A program made the position numbers and the translations under genes. From contig JAAYAB010000015.1 of assembly GCA_012719595.1 (NCBI GenBank), positions 1-52,757 on the forward strand: a stretch of DNA of 52,757 nt, in the 5' to 3' direction. The notes beneath the pieces are model-generated. The model was not told the DNA's origin and did no database searches. It saw only the letters and a list, made by a program, of their open reading frames with translations. Of the stretch, positions 25,487 through 34,312 are shown piece after piece. Each line of letters opens with the position of its first letter. The stretch's first letter is position 1. This DNA comes from Bacillota bacterium. GTDB taxonomy: Bacteria; Bacillota; DTU014.

Positions 25487-26196
25487 TGGCAGAGGACGCT
25501 AATAGCCCGGACGAGATGGAGCAGGAGCGGTCCAACGAGGATCTTACAAACCAGGCTGAGGTCTCACCTCTCCTCGCACAGGCCGATGATCTGGTAGAGG
25601 AGCTCGAGGAAGAGCGGACCGAGTGGACTGAAGACATGCTGCCGAAGTTCGAGACGCCGCCCGGCGAGACTCAGCAGGCGCAGGGAAGCGCCGGCAATGG
25701 ATCGGCCGGCGGGGGGTCCCTGGATGGAACGTCGATGGAAAGCGACGATTCCACAGGCAGTGAGTCGGTCGCAAGTGGTGAGAGCGAGAACGGTGCGGCA
25801 CGCAACAGTCAGAAAGGAGCAGACTCTGCAGCGATGAGTTCAGACAGACCCGCGAGCAGCCAGGCGGAGGAAACAAAGCAGGTTCAGGAAGTCAAGGCTG
25901 TGAGATTTCCTCAGTTTGCACCGAGCCCCAAGGGTGAAGTCTTGGGCAATCTCGATCTGCTGCTCGATGTCAAGATGCCGCTTGTCGTCGAGCTGGGGCG
26001 CAGCCGCATGCTCATTCGAGACATACTGGAGCTGGGTCCGGGTTCAGTAATCGAGCTGGACAAGGCTGCAGGCGAACCGGTCGATCTTCTTGTGAATGGT
26101 AAGCTCATTGCCAGAGGCGAAGTGGTCGTGATCGACGAGAACTTCGGACTTCGAATCACTGAGCTGGCCGATTCCGCACAGGGGGTATCCAAGTGA
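25486..26196 (+). CDS. fliN: Flagellar motor switch protein FliN with long acidic N-terminal extension
   Basis: A 236-residue protein whose last 80 residues form the FliN/SpoA switch domain ([43 protein letters not shown]). The first 150 residues are disordered and acidic, rich in Glu, Ser, Gly and Asp, with no CheC phosphatase domain, so it is FliN rather than FliY. ATG 25486 is five bases after GGAGGTG; ATG 25483 is too close. It shares one base with the fliM stop. Confidence 0.92.
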   Translation: MAEDANSPDEMEQERSNEDLTNQAEVSPLLAQADDLVEELEEERTEWTEDMLPKFETPPGETQQAQGSAGNGSAGGGSLDGTSMESDDSTGSESVASGESENGAARNSQKGADSAAMSSDRPASSQAEETKQVQEVKAVRFPQFAPSPKGEVLGNLDLLLDVKMPLVVELGRSRMLIRDILELGPGSVIELDKAAGEPVDLLVNGKLIARGEVVVIDENFGLRITELADSAQGVSK

Positions 26197-26930
26197 ACGA
26201 TGCGGTTCAGGACATGGCCGGCGGTGACGGCGGATTCCTCCCATACGAATCCGGCATAGACCTCGGTTCCATGCTGCTGACCCTAGCCAGGTACGCTCTC
26301 GTGACGTTCGTGGTGCTTGTCATCTTCTGGGCGCTGATGCAACTGCTGCGCCGCAGCCTCGAACGGACGGGCGGGCCCGGGGGGCGGGGAAGGATCCGCG
26401 TAGTTGAGTCCGCCAGGCTGTACGGAGACAAGCTCGTTCACATCGTGCGCGTAGACGGCAAGGAAGTGCTGATAGGCTCATCTCGAGACGGCCTCAGTTT
26501 TCTCGGCGCACTGGAGAGCCGTGATCCAGAGGTGACAGAGCCGGCAGATCGACAGCCTTCGGATGCCGATTCGGTGCAACCTGCCGTCCCGAGCTTTTCG
26601 AGGGTCTTGGCGGGCATTCCGCCGATGGCACGGCAGGCGTTCCGCAAGCTGAGCGGGTTGGCCGCGTGCGCGGCTGATCGGACCAGGAATGCGTTCAGGC
26701 AGCTGCGGCTCAAGAGACCTGCAGGACAGCACGACGACGTGCCGGAAGAGATCCGCATCCTGCGGGATGGAGCCAGGCGTGTGACTGAGAGCACTCGCGA
26801 ATTTCGCGAAGTTCTCAGACAAGAGGTATCTGCCGGCACAGATGAAGACGATTCAGAGGGCCGCTCCTCGAAGCTCGAAAGGCTTCGGCTGCTGGCTGCC
26901 AGGCCTGAAAGGCGTGACGACATTGACTGA
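26193..26930 (+). CDS. fliO: Flagellar biosynthetic protein FliO
   Basis: A 245-residue membrane protein that helps FliP assemble in the export gate. One membrane helix lies near 24-50 ([20 protein letters not shown]), followed by the FliO core [20 protein letters not shown] and [18 protein letters not shown]. The C-terminal 120 residues are a long, charged, probably helical tail not typical of short FliO proteins. GTG 26193 overlaps fliN by four bases, and the gene overlaps fliP. Confidence 0.85.
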   Translation: MNDAVQDMAGGDGGFLPYESGIDLGSMLLTLARYALVTFVVLVIFWALMQLLRRSLERTGGPGGRGRIRVVESARLYGDKLVHIVRVDGKEVLIGSSRDGLSFLGALESRDPEVTEPADRQPSDADSVQPAVPSFSRVLAGIPPMARQAFRKLSGLAACAADRTRNAFRQLRLKRPAGQHDDVPEEIRILRDGARRVTESTREFREVLRQEVSAGTDEDDSEGRSSKLERLRLLAARPERRDDID

Positions 26931-27708
26931 TTTTCGGAGGGCTGCGCGCAGAATCAGCCCATTGGCCGCGTTCGTAGCCGTCGCTGTCCTGCTGACAGCA
27001 GTATCGGCTGTCGCCGTCGCACAGACGATTCCGGTCCCCCGCATTACCCTCGATCTGGCCGAGGGAGAGGAGCCTGGCGAGGTAGGCCTTGCCCTGCAGA
27101 TCCTGTTCCTGCTGACTGTGCTTTCGCTTGCGCCTGCGATCCTCATCATGGTGACGTCCTTCACCCGGACCGTCATCGTGCTGTCGATCGTCAGGAACGC
27201 GCTGGGCACTCAGCAGGTGCCGCCGACTCAGGTCATTATCGGTCTGTCTCTGTTCTTGACGTTTTTCGTGATGGCTCCGACGTGGAATCAGATCTACACC
27301 GAGGCTCTGCATCCGTACTTGTCTGAAGAGATCAGCCAGGATGTGGCGCTGGAGCGCGCCGTCGGCCCTATCCGGAACTTCATGTTCTCTCAAGCCAGCG
27401 AGTCGGACATCGGTCTGTTCGTCTCGTTGGGCGCGATGGAGCGGCCTCGGAATAGGGACGATGTGCCTACCCACGTGTTGATTCCAGCGTTTGTGCTGGG
27501 AGAACTAAAAAAGGCCTTTCAGATGGGTTTCGTGATCTACCTTCCATTTCTCGTCATTGACATTGTGGTCGCAAGCACTCTCATGTCAATGGGGATGATG
27601 ATGCTCCCGCCGGTCATGATATCACTTCCCTTCAAACTCCTGCTGTTCATCCTCGTGGATGGCTGGCAGCTGGTGGTCAAGTCTCTCGTCACAAGTTTCA
27701 TGGCGTGA
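26914..27708 (+). CDS. fliP: Flagellar export gate protein FliP
   Basis: A roughly 264-residue export-gate protein with a cleavable signal peptide (PLAAFVAVAVLLTAVSAVAV before AQTIPVP) and four membrane helices. Family motifs are LSLAPAILIMVTSFTRTVIV, LGTQQVPPTQVIIGLSLFLT, FVLGELKKAFQMGFVIYLPF and GMMMLPPVMISLPFKLLLFI. The start is uncertain: GTG 26914 and TTG 26923 lie inside the end of fliO, and a longer reading begins at 26842. The stop is directly followed by a perfect sigma-54 promoter. Confidence 0.95.
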   Translation: MTTLTDFRRAARRISPLAAFVAVAVLLTAVSAVAVAQTIPVPRITLDLAEGEEPGEVGLALQILFLLTVLSLAPAILIMVTSFTRTVIVLSIVRNALGTQQVPPTQVIIGLSLFLTFFVMAPTWNQIYTEALHPYLSEEISQDVALERAVGPIRNFMFSQASESDIGLFVSLGAMERPRNRDDVPTHVLIPAFVLGELKKAFQMGFVIYLPFLVIDIVVASTLMSMGMMMLPPVMISLPFKLLLFILVDGWQLVVKSLVTSFMA

Positions 27709-27725
27709 TGGCACGCTAATTGCAT
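27709..27725 (+). promoter_or_regulatory. Perfect sigma-54 promoter upstream of fliQ
   Basis: TGGCACGCTAATTGCAT fits TGGCACG-N4-TTGCW exactly, with GG at 27710-27711, GC at 27722-27723 and ten bases between. It begins at the base after the fliP stop codon. The predicted transcript start is near 27735, about 83 bases ahead of fliQ. It would drive fliQ-fliR-flhB-flhA and probably the following genes to fliA. Confidence 0.85.
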
Positions 27726-27751
27726 CTTTCCCTCGTCGAATAGCCGGATCG

Positions 27752-27794
27752 TTGCGCCATCGCACTGCCGCGGCGCCGTGCGGTTATGGCGCAA
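27752..27794 (+). repeat. Long nested stem-loop in the fliQ leader
   Basis: TTGCGCCAT (27752-27760) pairs perfectly with ATGGCGCAA (27786-27794); directly inside, CGCAC (27761-27765) pairs with GTGCG (27778-27782). The result is a 14-bp stem with a three-base bulge. It starts about 17 bases into the predicted sigma-54 transcript and ends 24 bases before the fliQ start. There is no T-run, so it is a structured leader or a barrier to readthrough from fliP rather than a classic terminator. Confidence 0.75.
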
Positions 27795-27817
27795 TCCACT
27801 GGGGGATTTGACTGCGC

Positions 27818-28087
27818 ATGTCACAGAGTCTGGCGATCGACCTCGGCAGAGCAGCCCTCCTGCTTGCAGTGCAGGTGGCTGCTCCTATGCTTGGTCTGGG
27901 GCTGCTGGTAGGCCTCGTGGTCAGCATATTCCAAGCTGCTACACAAATACAGGAGATGACCCTCACCTTCATACCGAAGATTCTCGCGATATTCGTAGCC
28001 CTGGCTCTGTTCGGACCTTGGATGCTTCAGAGCCTGGTATCGTTCGCTTCAGCGGTGCTGGGTCATCTTGACCGGTTCGCACGATGA
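27818..28087 (+). CDS. fliQ: Flagellar export gate protein FliQ
   Basis: An 89-residue protein with two membrane helices that packs around the FliP-FliR export gate. Family residues are visible in GLLVGLVVSIFQAATQIQEM, then TLTFIPKILAIFVAL. ATG 27818 has GGGGG about 12 bases upstream, a weak site. Its last four bases overlap fliR, implying coupling. Confidence 0.95.
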   Translation: MSQSLAIDLGRAALLLAVQVAAPMLGLGLLVGLVVSIFQAATQIQEMTLTFIPKILAIFVALALFGPWMLQSLVSFASAVLGHLDRFAR

Positions 28088-28869
28088 GTTTCTGGGGCTT
28101 GACGCATGATGGATTTGCTGAGTTCCTGTTGGTGCTTGTGAGGTGCAGCGGCATCTTCGGGTTCTCGCCCGTGTTGAGCGCCGCACACGTACCGATGCAG
28201 GTGAAAGCCGGAATGTCGCTGTTCCTTGCGTTGACCGTGTTCCCGGTGGTCAGCGCCTACTCGGACTACACGGCTCCTCCGGAAATCTGGAGCTATGTTT
28301 TGTCCATCGCAGGCGAACTGCTGGTCGGCCTGAGCATCGGGTTTGTCGCTGCGCTGATGGTCACAGCGGTCCAACTCGCAGGAAACCTGATTGACTTCCA
28401 GATGGGATTCGGCATGGCGAACATAGTGGATCCGCTCTCCAACGCACAGACCACTGTCATGGGCCAGATGTATGTCATCCTTGCGACTTTGCTCTTTATC
28501 GTGATCAGAGGAGATCACATGGTAATCAGCGCGGTGGTCGACAGCTACAAGGCAGTCCCGCTCGCAGGTGCGGCTTTCAGTGCCGACGCGGCGTACCATG
28601 TCTGGGGTTTGCTGGGGAAAGTGTTTGAGGCAGCGTTCAGGATCGGAGGGCCGATCATAGCCGTGCTGTTCCTCGCGACAGTCGGGCTCGGAATCGTTGC
28701 CCGAACCGTCCCGCAGATGAACGTCCTGATGGTCGGGTTCCCGCTCAAGATCGGGATAGGCCTCTTGGCCGCAGCTGCCTCGGTGCCGTTCGTAATAGCA
28801 GTCCTCAGGAGAGTCTATGGTGAGCTGCCTGCGGATATCATGGTCCTTGTGAGGTATCTGGGCGGCTGA
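28084..28869 (+). CDS. fliR: Flagellar export gate protein FliR
   Basis: A 261-residue polytopic membrane protein of the export gate with about six hydrophobic helices. Family motifs include RCSGIFGFSPVLSAAHVPMQ near residue 20, GELLVGLSIGFVAALMVTAV, GFGMANIVDPLSNAQ and VPQMNVLMVGFPLKIGIGLL. ATG 28084 overlaps fliQ. A 52-base spacer with no clear signal precedes flhB. Confidence 0.95.
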   Translation: MSFWGLTHDGFAEFLLVLVRCSGIFGFSPVLSAAHVPMQVKAGMSLFLALTVFPVVSAYSDYTAPPEIWSYVLSIAGELLVGLSIGFVAALMVTAVQLAGNLIDFQMGFGMANIVDPLSNAQTTVMGQMYVILATLLFIVIRGDHMVISAVVDSYKAVPLAGAAFSADAAYHVWGLLGKVFEAAFRIGGPIIAVLFLATVGLGIVARTVPQMNVLMVGFPLKIGIGLLAAAASVPFVIAVLRRVYGELPADIMVLVRYLGG

Positions 28870-28921
28870 TCGGCCGGGGCGCTTCGCAGGCGCCTGATTG
28901 ATGGAGTGAAGGGGAGAGACG

Positions 28922-29977
28922 ATGCCGGCTCAAGAACGGACAGAGGCTGCAACCCCAAGGCGTCGTGAACAGGCGAGGCGTCGCGGGCATGTCGCCAAGA
29001 GCGTGGAGCTGACCTCCGCGATGGTGCTCATTGCGGCGTTTGCGGCTCTGAGAGTTGGCGGCGGGTATGTGTACGAGAGGCTGAGCAGTCTGATGGCCGA
29101 TGCCATCGGTCGGTCGTCGACGATCGGATCCAGCGCGGGCGAGATCGGTTCGTACTTGACCAGAGTGAGTCTGAGCATGCTGCTCGCCATGGCTCCGGTT
29201 GCCATGGCTGCGGCCGCGATGGGATTCCTGATGTCGTCTGTCCAGGTCGGATTCGTTCTGTCGCCCGAAGCGCTGGCTCCGAGTCTCGCCAAACTCAACC
29301 CTGTGTCGGGGCTTTCGCGCCTCGTGTCGTCGAGATCCCTGGTTGAGCTCATCAAGTCAGTCGCGAAGGTCGCCATAGTCGGCTACGTTGGTTACAGGTC
29401 AGTCGCAGGCGAGTACGAGAACCTGTTCCGCATGGCGGATATGGACGTTGTCTCCATGCTGACGTATGTGGGACGCCTGACGTTCAACATCGGCATAAAG
29501 GCAGGCCTTGTCCTCATCGTGCTGGGCGTCGCAGACTACGCGTATCAGCGATTCGAGTATGAGAAGAGCATAAGGATGACCAAAGAGGAGCTCAGGCAAG
29601 AGGCAAAGGAATATGACGGCGACCCGCTGATACGTTCTCGGATCCGGGCCAAGCAGCGCGAGATGTCTATGGCTCGCATGATGCAGGCTGTGCCGAAGGC
29701 CGATGTCGTGATCACAAACCCGACGCACTATGCTGTCGCACTCGAGTACGATCAGGCCACAATGGACGCGCCGACAGTCGTCGCCAAAGGGAAGGACCTG
29801 ATGGCTCTCCGCATCAAAGAGATTGCGAAGGAGCACGGGGTCCACATCGTTGAGAACAAGCCGCTGGCTCAAACCCTGTACAGCGCCGTCGACGTCGGAC
29901 GTCAGATACCGGTCGAACTGTACAAGGCTGTAGCAGAGGTTCTCGCCTACGTCTATCAGATGAACCGCAGAAAGTGA
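28922..29977 (+). CDS. flhB: Flagellar export switch protein FlhB
   Basis: A 351-residue membrane protein that controls the change from hook to filament export. The start PAQERTEAATPRRREQARRR, then GHVAKSVEL is characteristic. Four membrane helices follow, and the cytoplasmic domain has the autocleavage site NPTH at residues 266-269, inside VITNPTHYAVALEYD. The C-terminal cleaved part (DVGRQIPVELYKAVAEVLAY) is intact. ATG 28922 has GGGGAG five bases upstream. Confidence 0.97.
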   Translation: MPAQERTEAATPRRREQARRRGHVAKSVELTSAMVLIAAFAALRVGGGYVYERLSSLMADAIGRSSTIGSSAGEIGSYLTRVSLSMLLAMAPVAMAAAAMGFLMSSVQVGFVLSPEALAPSLAKLNPVSGLSRLVSSRSLVELIKSVAKVAIVGYVGYRSVAGEYENLFRMADMDVVSMLTYVGRLTFNIGIKAGLVLIVLGVADYAYQRFEYEKSIRMTKEELRQEAKEYDGDPLIRSRIRAKQREMSMARMMQAVPKADVVITNPTHYAVALEYDQATMDAPTVVAKGKDLMALRIKEIAKEHGVHIVENKPLAQTLYSAVDVGRQIPVELYKAVAEVLAYVYQMNRRK

Positions 29978-30052
29978 GCGGAAAGCGATCTGATGCCGGG
30001 CGAGTGTGTGCCGACAGAGTGGGTACTTTAGAGGAGATGAGGAGAAACCACA

Positions 30053-32149
30053 ATGGCTGACGTTACGAGAGCTGTTCCGCTCCAGAGGTTTCTGAAGTAC
30101 AGCGACATCGTGCTGGCCGGTGCCGTGGTGCTGGTCGTGATCATGATGGTCATACCGCTTCCGACAGCCCTGCTGGACATCCTCCTGGCGTTCAACATCA
30201 CTGTGAGCTTGACAGTGCTGCTGGTCGCACTCTATACGGTCGAGCCGCTCGACTTCTCGGTGTTCCCCTCTCTGCTATTGGTCACGACACTGTTTCGACT
30301 CGCTCTGAATGTCTCTTCCACCAGACTCATTCTTCTGCAGGGGTATGCCGGACAGATAATTGAGAGTTTCGGCACATTCGTGGTCGGGGGCAACTACGTC
30401 GTCGGCATGGTCATCTTCCTCATCCTTGTGGTTATCCAGTTCGTGGTGATCACCAACGGCGCAGGCAGAGTCGCAGAGGTGGCCGCACGGTTCACCCTCG
30501 ATGCCATGCCCGGCAAACAGATGAGCATAGACGCCGACCTCAATGCCGGCTTGATCAATGACGAGGAGGCCAGAAGGCGCAGGCGCATGATAGAAAAAGA
30601 GGCGGACTTCTACGGCGCCATGGACGGTGCAAGCAAGTTCGTCAAGGGCGACGCCATTGCGGGAATCATCATTACGATCATAAACCTCCTCGGCGGGATA
30701 GCGGTCGGAGCCCTCATGCTGGGCCTCAGCCTGCAGGAGTCCGCAGAGAGGTTTGCTCTGCTGACTGTAGGAGATGGACTGGTATCGCAGATACCTGCCC
30801 TTCTCATATCGACTGCGACGGGCATCGTCGTGACGAGAGCGGCTTCCGAGTCGAATCTCGGAGAAGATCTCACGAGACAGATCCTGGCTCAGCCCAGAGG
30901 CCTGGGCATAGCCTCGGGTGTCCTCTTCCTGTTCGGCCTGGTGCCGGGGCTGCCGACGCTGCCGTTCTTCGTTCTGGCGGCGCTGGCCGGCGGTGCAGCC
31001 TACGCAGTATCCAGGGCAACGAAAGCGGAGGAGGCGAGGAGGCAGGCGGTCGAGGCGGCCAGACGTCAGCAAGCTGCCACTCAAGAGTCTGTCAAGCCCG
31101 GCGACCTGGTCGACACACTGGCTGTCGAGCCGTTGGAGGTGGAGATCGGATATGGGCTCATACCCCTGGTCGACCGCAGCCAGGGCGGTGATCTGCTTGA
31201 CAGGATCACGATGGTCAGGCGGCGCATCGCGACTGAGCTCGGACTGCTCGTTGCTCCCATCCGCATAAGAGACAATCTGGAGCTCGGACCCAATGAGTAC
31301 GTTGTGAAGATAAGAGGAAACACCGTCGCGAGGGCAGAAATCTATCCTGATCGCTATCTGGCGATGGATTCGGGAATGGTGACCGAGAAAGTAGAGGGAA
31401 TCGAGACGAAAGAGCCCGCGTTCGGCCTGCCGGCAGTCTGGGTGTCTGAAGCGGATCGAGACAAGGCTGAGCTCGCTGGGTACACAGTAGTGGATCCGTC
31501 TTCGGTCACCACGACGCACCTCGCCGAGATCATCAAGAGATTTGCACCAGAGCTCTTGGGCAGGCAGGACGTAAAGAGCCTTATCGACTCCCTCAAGGAA
31601 TCCGCTCCGGCAGTGGTCGACGAGGTCATCCCGGATGTGCTCACTATAGGTGAAGTGCAGAAGGTGCTGCAGAACTTGCTCAGAGAGCGGGTGCCCATCC
31701 GCGACATGATAACCATACTCGAGGCGCTGGGCGACTACGGCAAGTCGACGCGGAACGTCGATATCCTGTCAGAATATTGCAGACAGGCGCTGGCTAGGAC
31801 GATCTGCCGTCAGTATCAGAATGACGAGGGAATGATTAACGTCATCACGGTCAACCCCAATCTCGAGCAAGCGATTGCGAACTCGGTGGAGGATTCGGAT
31901 CAAGGATCCTATCTTGCCATAGATCCCGATCTGGCTCAGAAGATCTTCGACAGCCTGTCGCAGCAGATCGAGAAGTCCTCGATGTATGGAGCGCAGCCAG
32001 TGGTCTTGACAACCGCACCTGTCAGGCTGCATTTCAGGCGTCTGACTGAGCGGAGCATTCCGGGCCTGGTCGTGCTCTCATACAACGAGATCGTGCCGGA
32101 TGTGAAGGTGAGGTCTGTTGGGGTGGTGAGTGTGCCCGATGAGGCTTAA
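30053..32149 (+). CDS. flhA: Flagellar export gate protein FlhA
   Basis: A 698-residue export component. Eight hydrophobic helices fill residues 1-320, with the FHIPEP-type loop VVITNGAGRVAEVAARFTLD, then AMPGKQMSIDADLNAGLI. The cytoplasmic domain (about 350-698) docks chaperone-substrate pairs and includes VVTTHLAEIIKRFAPELLGR-like TTHLAEIIKRFAPELLGRQD. ATG 30053 has GGAG eight bases upstream. It overlaps flhF slightly. A long opposite-strand frame covers it but is not a gene. Confidence 0.97.
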   Translation: MADVTRAVPLQRFLKYSDIVLAGAVVLVVIMMVIPLPTALLDILLAFNITVSLTVLLVALYTVEPLDFSVFPSLLLVTTLFRLALNVSSTRLILLQGYAGQIIESFGTFVVGGNYVVGMVIFLILVVIQFVVITNGAGRVAEVAARFTLDAMPGKQMSIDADLNAGLINDEEARRRRRMIEKEADFYGAMDGASKFVKGDAIAGIIITIINLLGGIAVGALMLGLSLQESAERFALLTVGDGLVSQIPALLISTATGIVVTRAASESNLGEDLTRQILAQPRGLGIASGVLFLFGLVPGLPTLPFFVLAALAGGAAYAVSRATKAEEARRQAVEAARRQQAATQESVKPGDLVDTLAVEPLEVEIGYGLIPLVDRSQGGDLLDRITMVRRRIATELGLLVAPIRIRDNLELGPNEYVVKIRGNTVARAEIYPDRYLAMDSGMVTEKVEGIETKEPAFGLPAVWVSEADRDKAELAGYTVVDPSSVTTTHLAEIIKRFAPELLGRQDVKSLIDSLKESAPAVVDEVIPDVLTIGEVQKVLQNLLRERVPIRDMITILEALGDYGKSTRNVDILSEYCRQALARTICRQYQNDEGMINVITVNPNLEQAIANSVEDSDQGSYLAIDPDLAQKIFDSLSQQIEKSSMYGAQPVVLTTAPVRLHFRRLTERSIPGLVVLSYNEIVPDVKVRSVGVVSVPDEA

Positions 32150-33314
32150 GCGAATTGTTGCTCCCACTATGCAGGAAGCCCTGGAGAAGACGAGACGCGA
32201 GCTCGGACCGGATGCCGTGATTCTCAATGCCCGCACCATCCGTGCCGGGGGATTCTTCGGGCTGTTCGGCTCTCCGAAGGTTGAGGTTACGGCGGCTTTG
32301 GATGTTGACACGGCCGTCAGCGTCGCGGCCGTCGAGACAGCCCGTGTGCCGGAGGGTCGGATCAGCGAAAGAGAGCCCAGGCTGGAGGCAATCTATCGAG
32401 AGCTCCGGGAGATGCGCAGAGATGTCGCTGCCCTCATCGACGGAACGAGAAGTCAGTCGGGCGGAGCCGTGTTCGGCGGCGCGCTTCTGGCTGCGTTCCG
32501 GCGGCTGGTCGACAACGACATAGAGGAAGAGACAGCCAGAATTCTGGTTGAGGAAGTAGCCACGGATCTCGGCTCGGAGGACTGCATGGATCTCGAGAAG
32601 GTGCATGCGATGCTCGTGGACAGGCTCGTCAGGCTCATACCCGTTGCTGAGGAGATCACCTTCGATTCGGACGGGCCGAAGGTCATTGCAATGGTCGGCC
32701 CTACCGGAGTCGGCAAGACTACCACCATAGCGAAGCTGGCCGCAGCTCATGCCCTTACCCACAGGAGGAAGGTGGCTCTCATAACTGCGGACACGTACAG
32801 GATTGCTGCGATTGAGCAGCTCAGGACCTATAGCGACATTATAGGCATCCCTCTGGAAGTGGTCTACTCGCCTGAGGAGATACGACCGGCAATCGAGAGC
32901 CACAGTGATGCTGACGTCATACTTATGGACACGGCAGGGCGAAATCCTAGAAATCCTGCAAGGATGCTGGAACTCAGGGGGATCATTCGAGCGGCCCGTC
33001 CCGATGAGGTTCACCTGGTCATCAGCGCCACGACCAAGAACTCCGATGCGCTCGATGTTGTTGACCGGTTTGAGCAGGTCGGTTTTGACCGCCTTCTGTT
33101 CACGAAACTGGACGAGAGTTCAACCTATGGAATGATCCTAAACACCCTGGTGAGAGCGCAGCGTCCGCTGTCGTACCTCGGGACCGGACAGGACGTGCCC
33201 GAGGACTTCGAAATTGCGTCCGCCGCAAAACTGGCACACATGATCATGGGCGACTGGGGGATTGCGCCGGGCAGCGGCGCTCGCGAAAACGGTGCGAACT
33301 CGGAAGATCGTTGA
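32139..33314 (+). CDS. flhF: Flagellar SRP-type GTPase FlhF
   Basis: A 391-residue GTPase of the SRP family that fixes where and how many flagella form. The B domain (1-75) has PTMQEALEKTRRELGPDAVI; the NG domain has P-loop GPTGVGKTT from residue 187, ITADTYRIAAIEQLRTYSDI, DTAGRN and TKLDESS. The start at ATG 32139 is preceded by GGTGGTGAG at 8 bases; GTG 32130 is less likely. It overlaps flhA and is followed by its regulator flhG. Confidence 0.96.
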   Translation: MRLKRIVAPTMQEALEKTRRELGPDAVILNARTIRAGGFFGLFGSPKVEVTAALDVDTAVSVAAVETARVPEGRISEREPRLEAIYRELREMRRDVAALIDGTRSQSGGAVFGGALLAAFRRLVDNDIEEETARILVEEVATDLGSEDCMDLEKVHAMLVDRLVRLIPVAEEITFDSDGPKVIAMVGPTGVGKTTTIAKLAAAHALTHRRKVALITADTYRIAAIEQLRTYSDIIGIPLEVVYSPEEIRPAIESHSDADVILMDTAGRNPRNPARMLELRGIIRAARPDEVHLVISATTKNSDALDVVDRFEQVGFDRLLFTKLDESSTYGMILNTLVRAQRPLSYLGTGQDVPEDFEIASAAKLAHMIMGDWGIAPGSGARENGANSEDR

Positions 33315-33349
33315 CGGAAGGCTGTTGTGTTGCACGGGGGTGCAGCTGA

Positions 33350-34312
33350 ATGACAGATCAGGCGCACAGGCTAAGGCGGCTCGCCGAACTTGCAGGGCGC
33401 TCTACACTCGCATTGGCTGCGGGTTCGGAGGGCCATGAGAACCATGACAACGCAGATGCCGCGCGCGTCTGTTCAGATACAGGCAAGTTGAAGGGCACCC
33501 GGGTTGTTGCGATCACTAGCGGCAAGGGCGGTGTAGGAAAGACCAACATAGCCGTGAACCTGGCCATAGCTCTGTCGCAGGCAGGTATGAGAGTCATGAT
33601 CGTCGATGCAGATCTCGGCCTCGCGAACATCGATGTGTTGCTCGGTCTGTACCCGCGCTTCAACCTCGGCCACGTAGTGTCCGGACAGAAGTCATTGAAA
33701 GACGTCATGATAGACGGGCCTGAGGGCATCCGCATAATTCCCGGCGCGTGTGGGCTGAGGAACATGGCGCAGATGGAGCCTGACCGCAGGCATGCCCTAC
33801 TCACAGAACTGGTCTCCCTGGACGCGCTGTCGGACATGCTGTTGATCGATACCGGTGCCGGTCTCTCGAGCAACGTGATGGACTTTGTGGTGTCGGCTGA
33901 CGAGACCATCATAGTGACAACGCCGGAGCCCACCGCGATTGCAGATGCATATGCCATGACAAAAGTGATTGCGCAGGTAAACTCTGATGCGTATGTGCGC
34001 CTCCTTGTCAATCAGGCCCGCAGCGAGCTCGAGGCGGACCAGGTCGCGGAACAGATTACGTCTGTTGCACGGAGATTTCTCAATGTACACGTCGACAGAC
34101 TCGGCTATGTGTTCGTTGACGTGGCCGTTCAGAGAGCCGTGCGAGCTCAGAAGCCATTTCTGCTCCTATATCCCCATTCTTCCGCGGCCGAGTGCGTCAA
34201 GGCTTTGGCAGATCGCATGCTGACCGGGAGACCCATGCGAGTCAGCTCAGGCGGAGCTGCCGGCTTCGTCAGAAGGGTGCTGGCATCGGTGGGGAGGCGG
34301 TATGATGGTTGA
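33350..34312 (+). CDS. flhG: Flagellar number regulator FlhG (MinD-like ATPase)
   Basis: A 320-residue ParA/MinD-type ATPase. An N-terminal helix (DQAHRLRRLAELA), which in homologues stimulates FlhF, precedes the deviant Walker A SGKGGVGKTN and the MinD-like IVDADLGLANIDVLLGLYPR. An amphipathic C-terminal helix is likely. It limits flagellar number together with FlhF. In several sigma-54 flagellar systems FlhG-type proteins also restrain the activator; that possibility fits this locus but is inferred. ATG 33350 has GGGGGTG seven bases upstream. Confidence 0.94.
   Translation: MTDQAHRLRRLAELAGRSTLALAAGSEGHENHDNADAARVCSDTGKLKGTRVVAITSGKGGVGKTNIAVNLAIALSQAGMRVMIVDADLGLANIDVLLGLYPRFNLGHVVSGQKSLKDVMIDGPEGIRIIPGACGLRNMAQMEPDRRHALLTELVSLDALSDMLLIDTGAGLSSNVMDFVVSADETIIVTTPEPTAIADAYAMTKVIAQVNSDAYVRLLVNQARSELEADQVAEQITSVARRFLNVHVDRLGYVFVDVAVQRAVRAQKPFLLLYPHSSAAECVKALADRMLTGRPMRVSSGGAAGFVRRVLASVGRRYDG

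Noticed and set aside
30275-31519. 414-codon open frame opposite flhA
   Set aside because: Shadow frame caused by codon bias; flhA on the plus strand is fully conserved and the antisense protein has no recognisable fold.
33319-33334. AGGCTGTTGTGTTGCA upstream of flhG, with GG-N10-GC spacing
   Set aside because: Has GGC and TTGCA but the -24 block lacks the leading T and the AC; too weak in a 35-base gap holding the flhG binding site.
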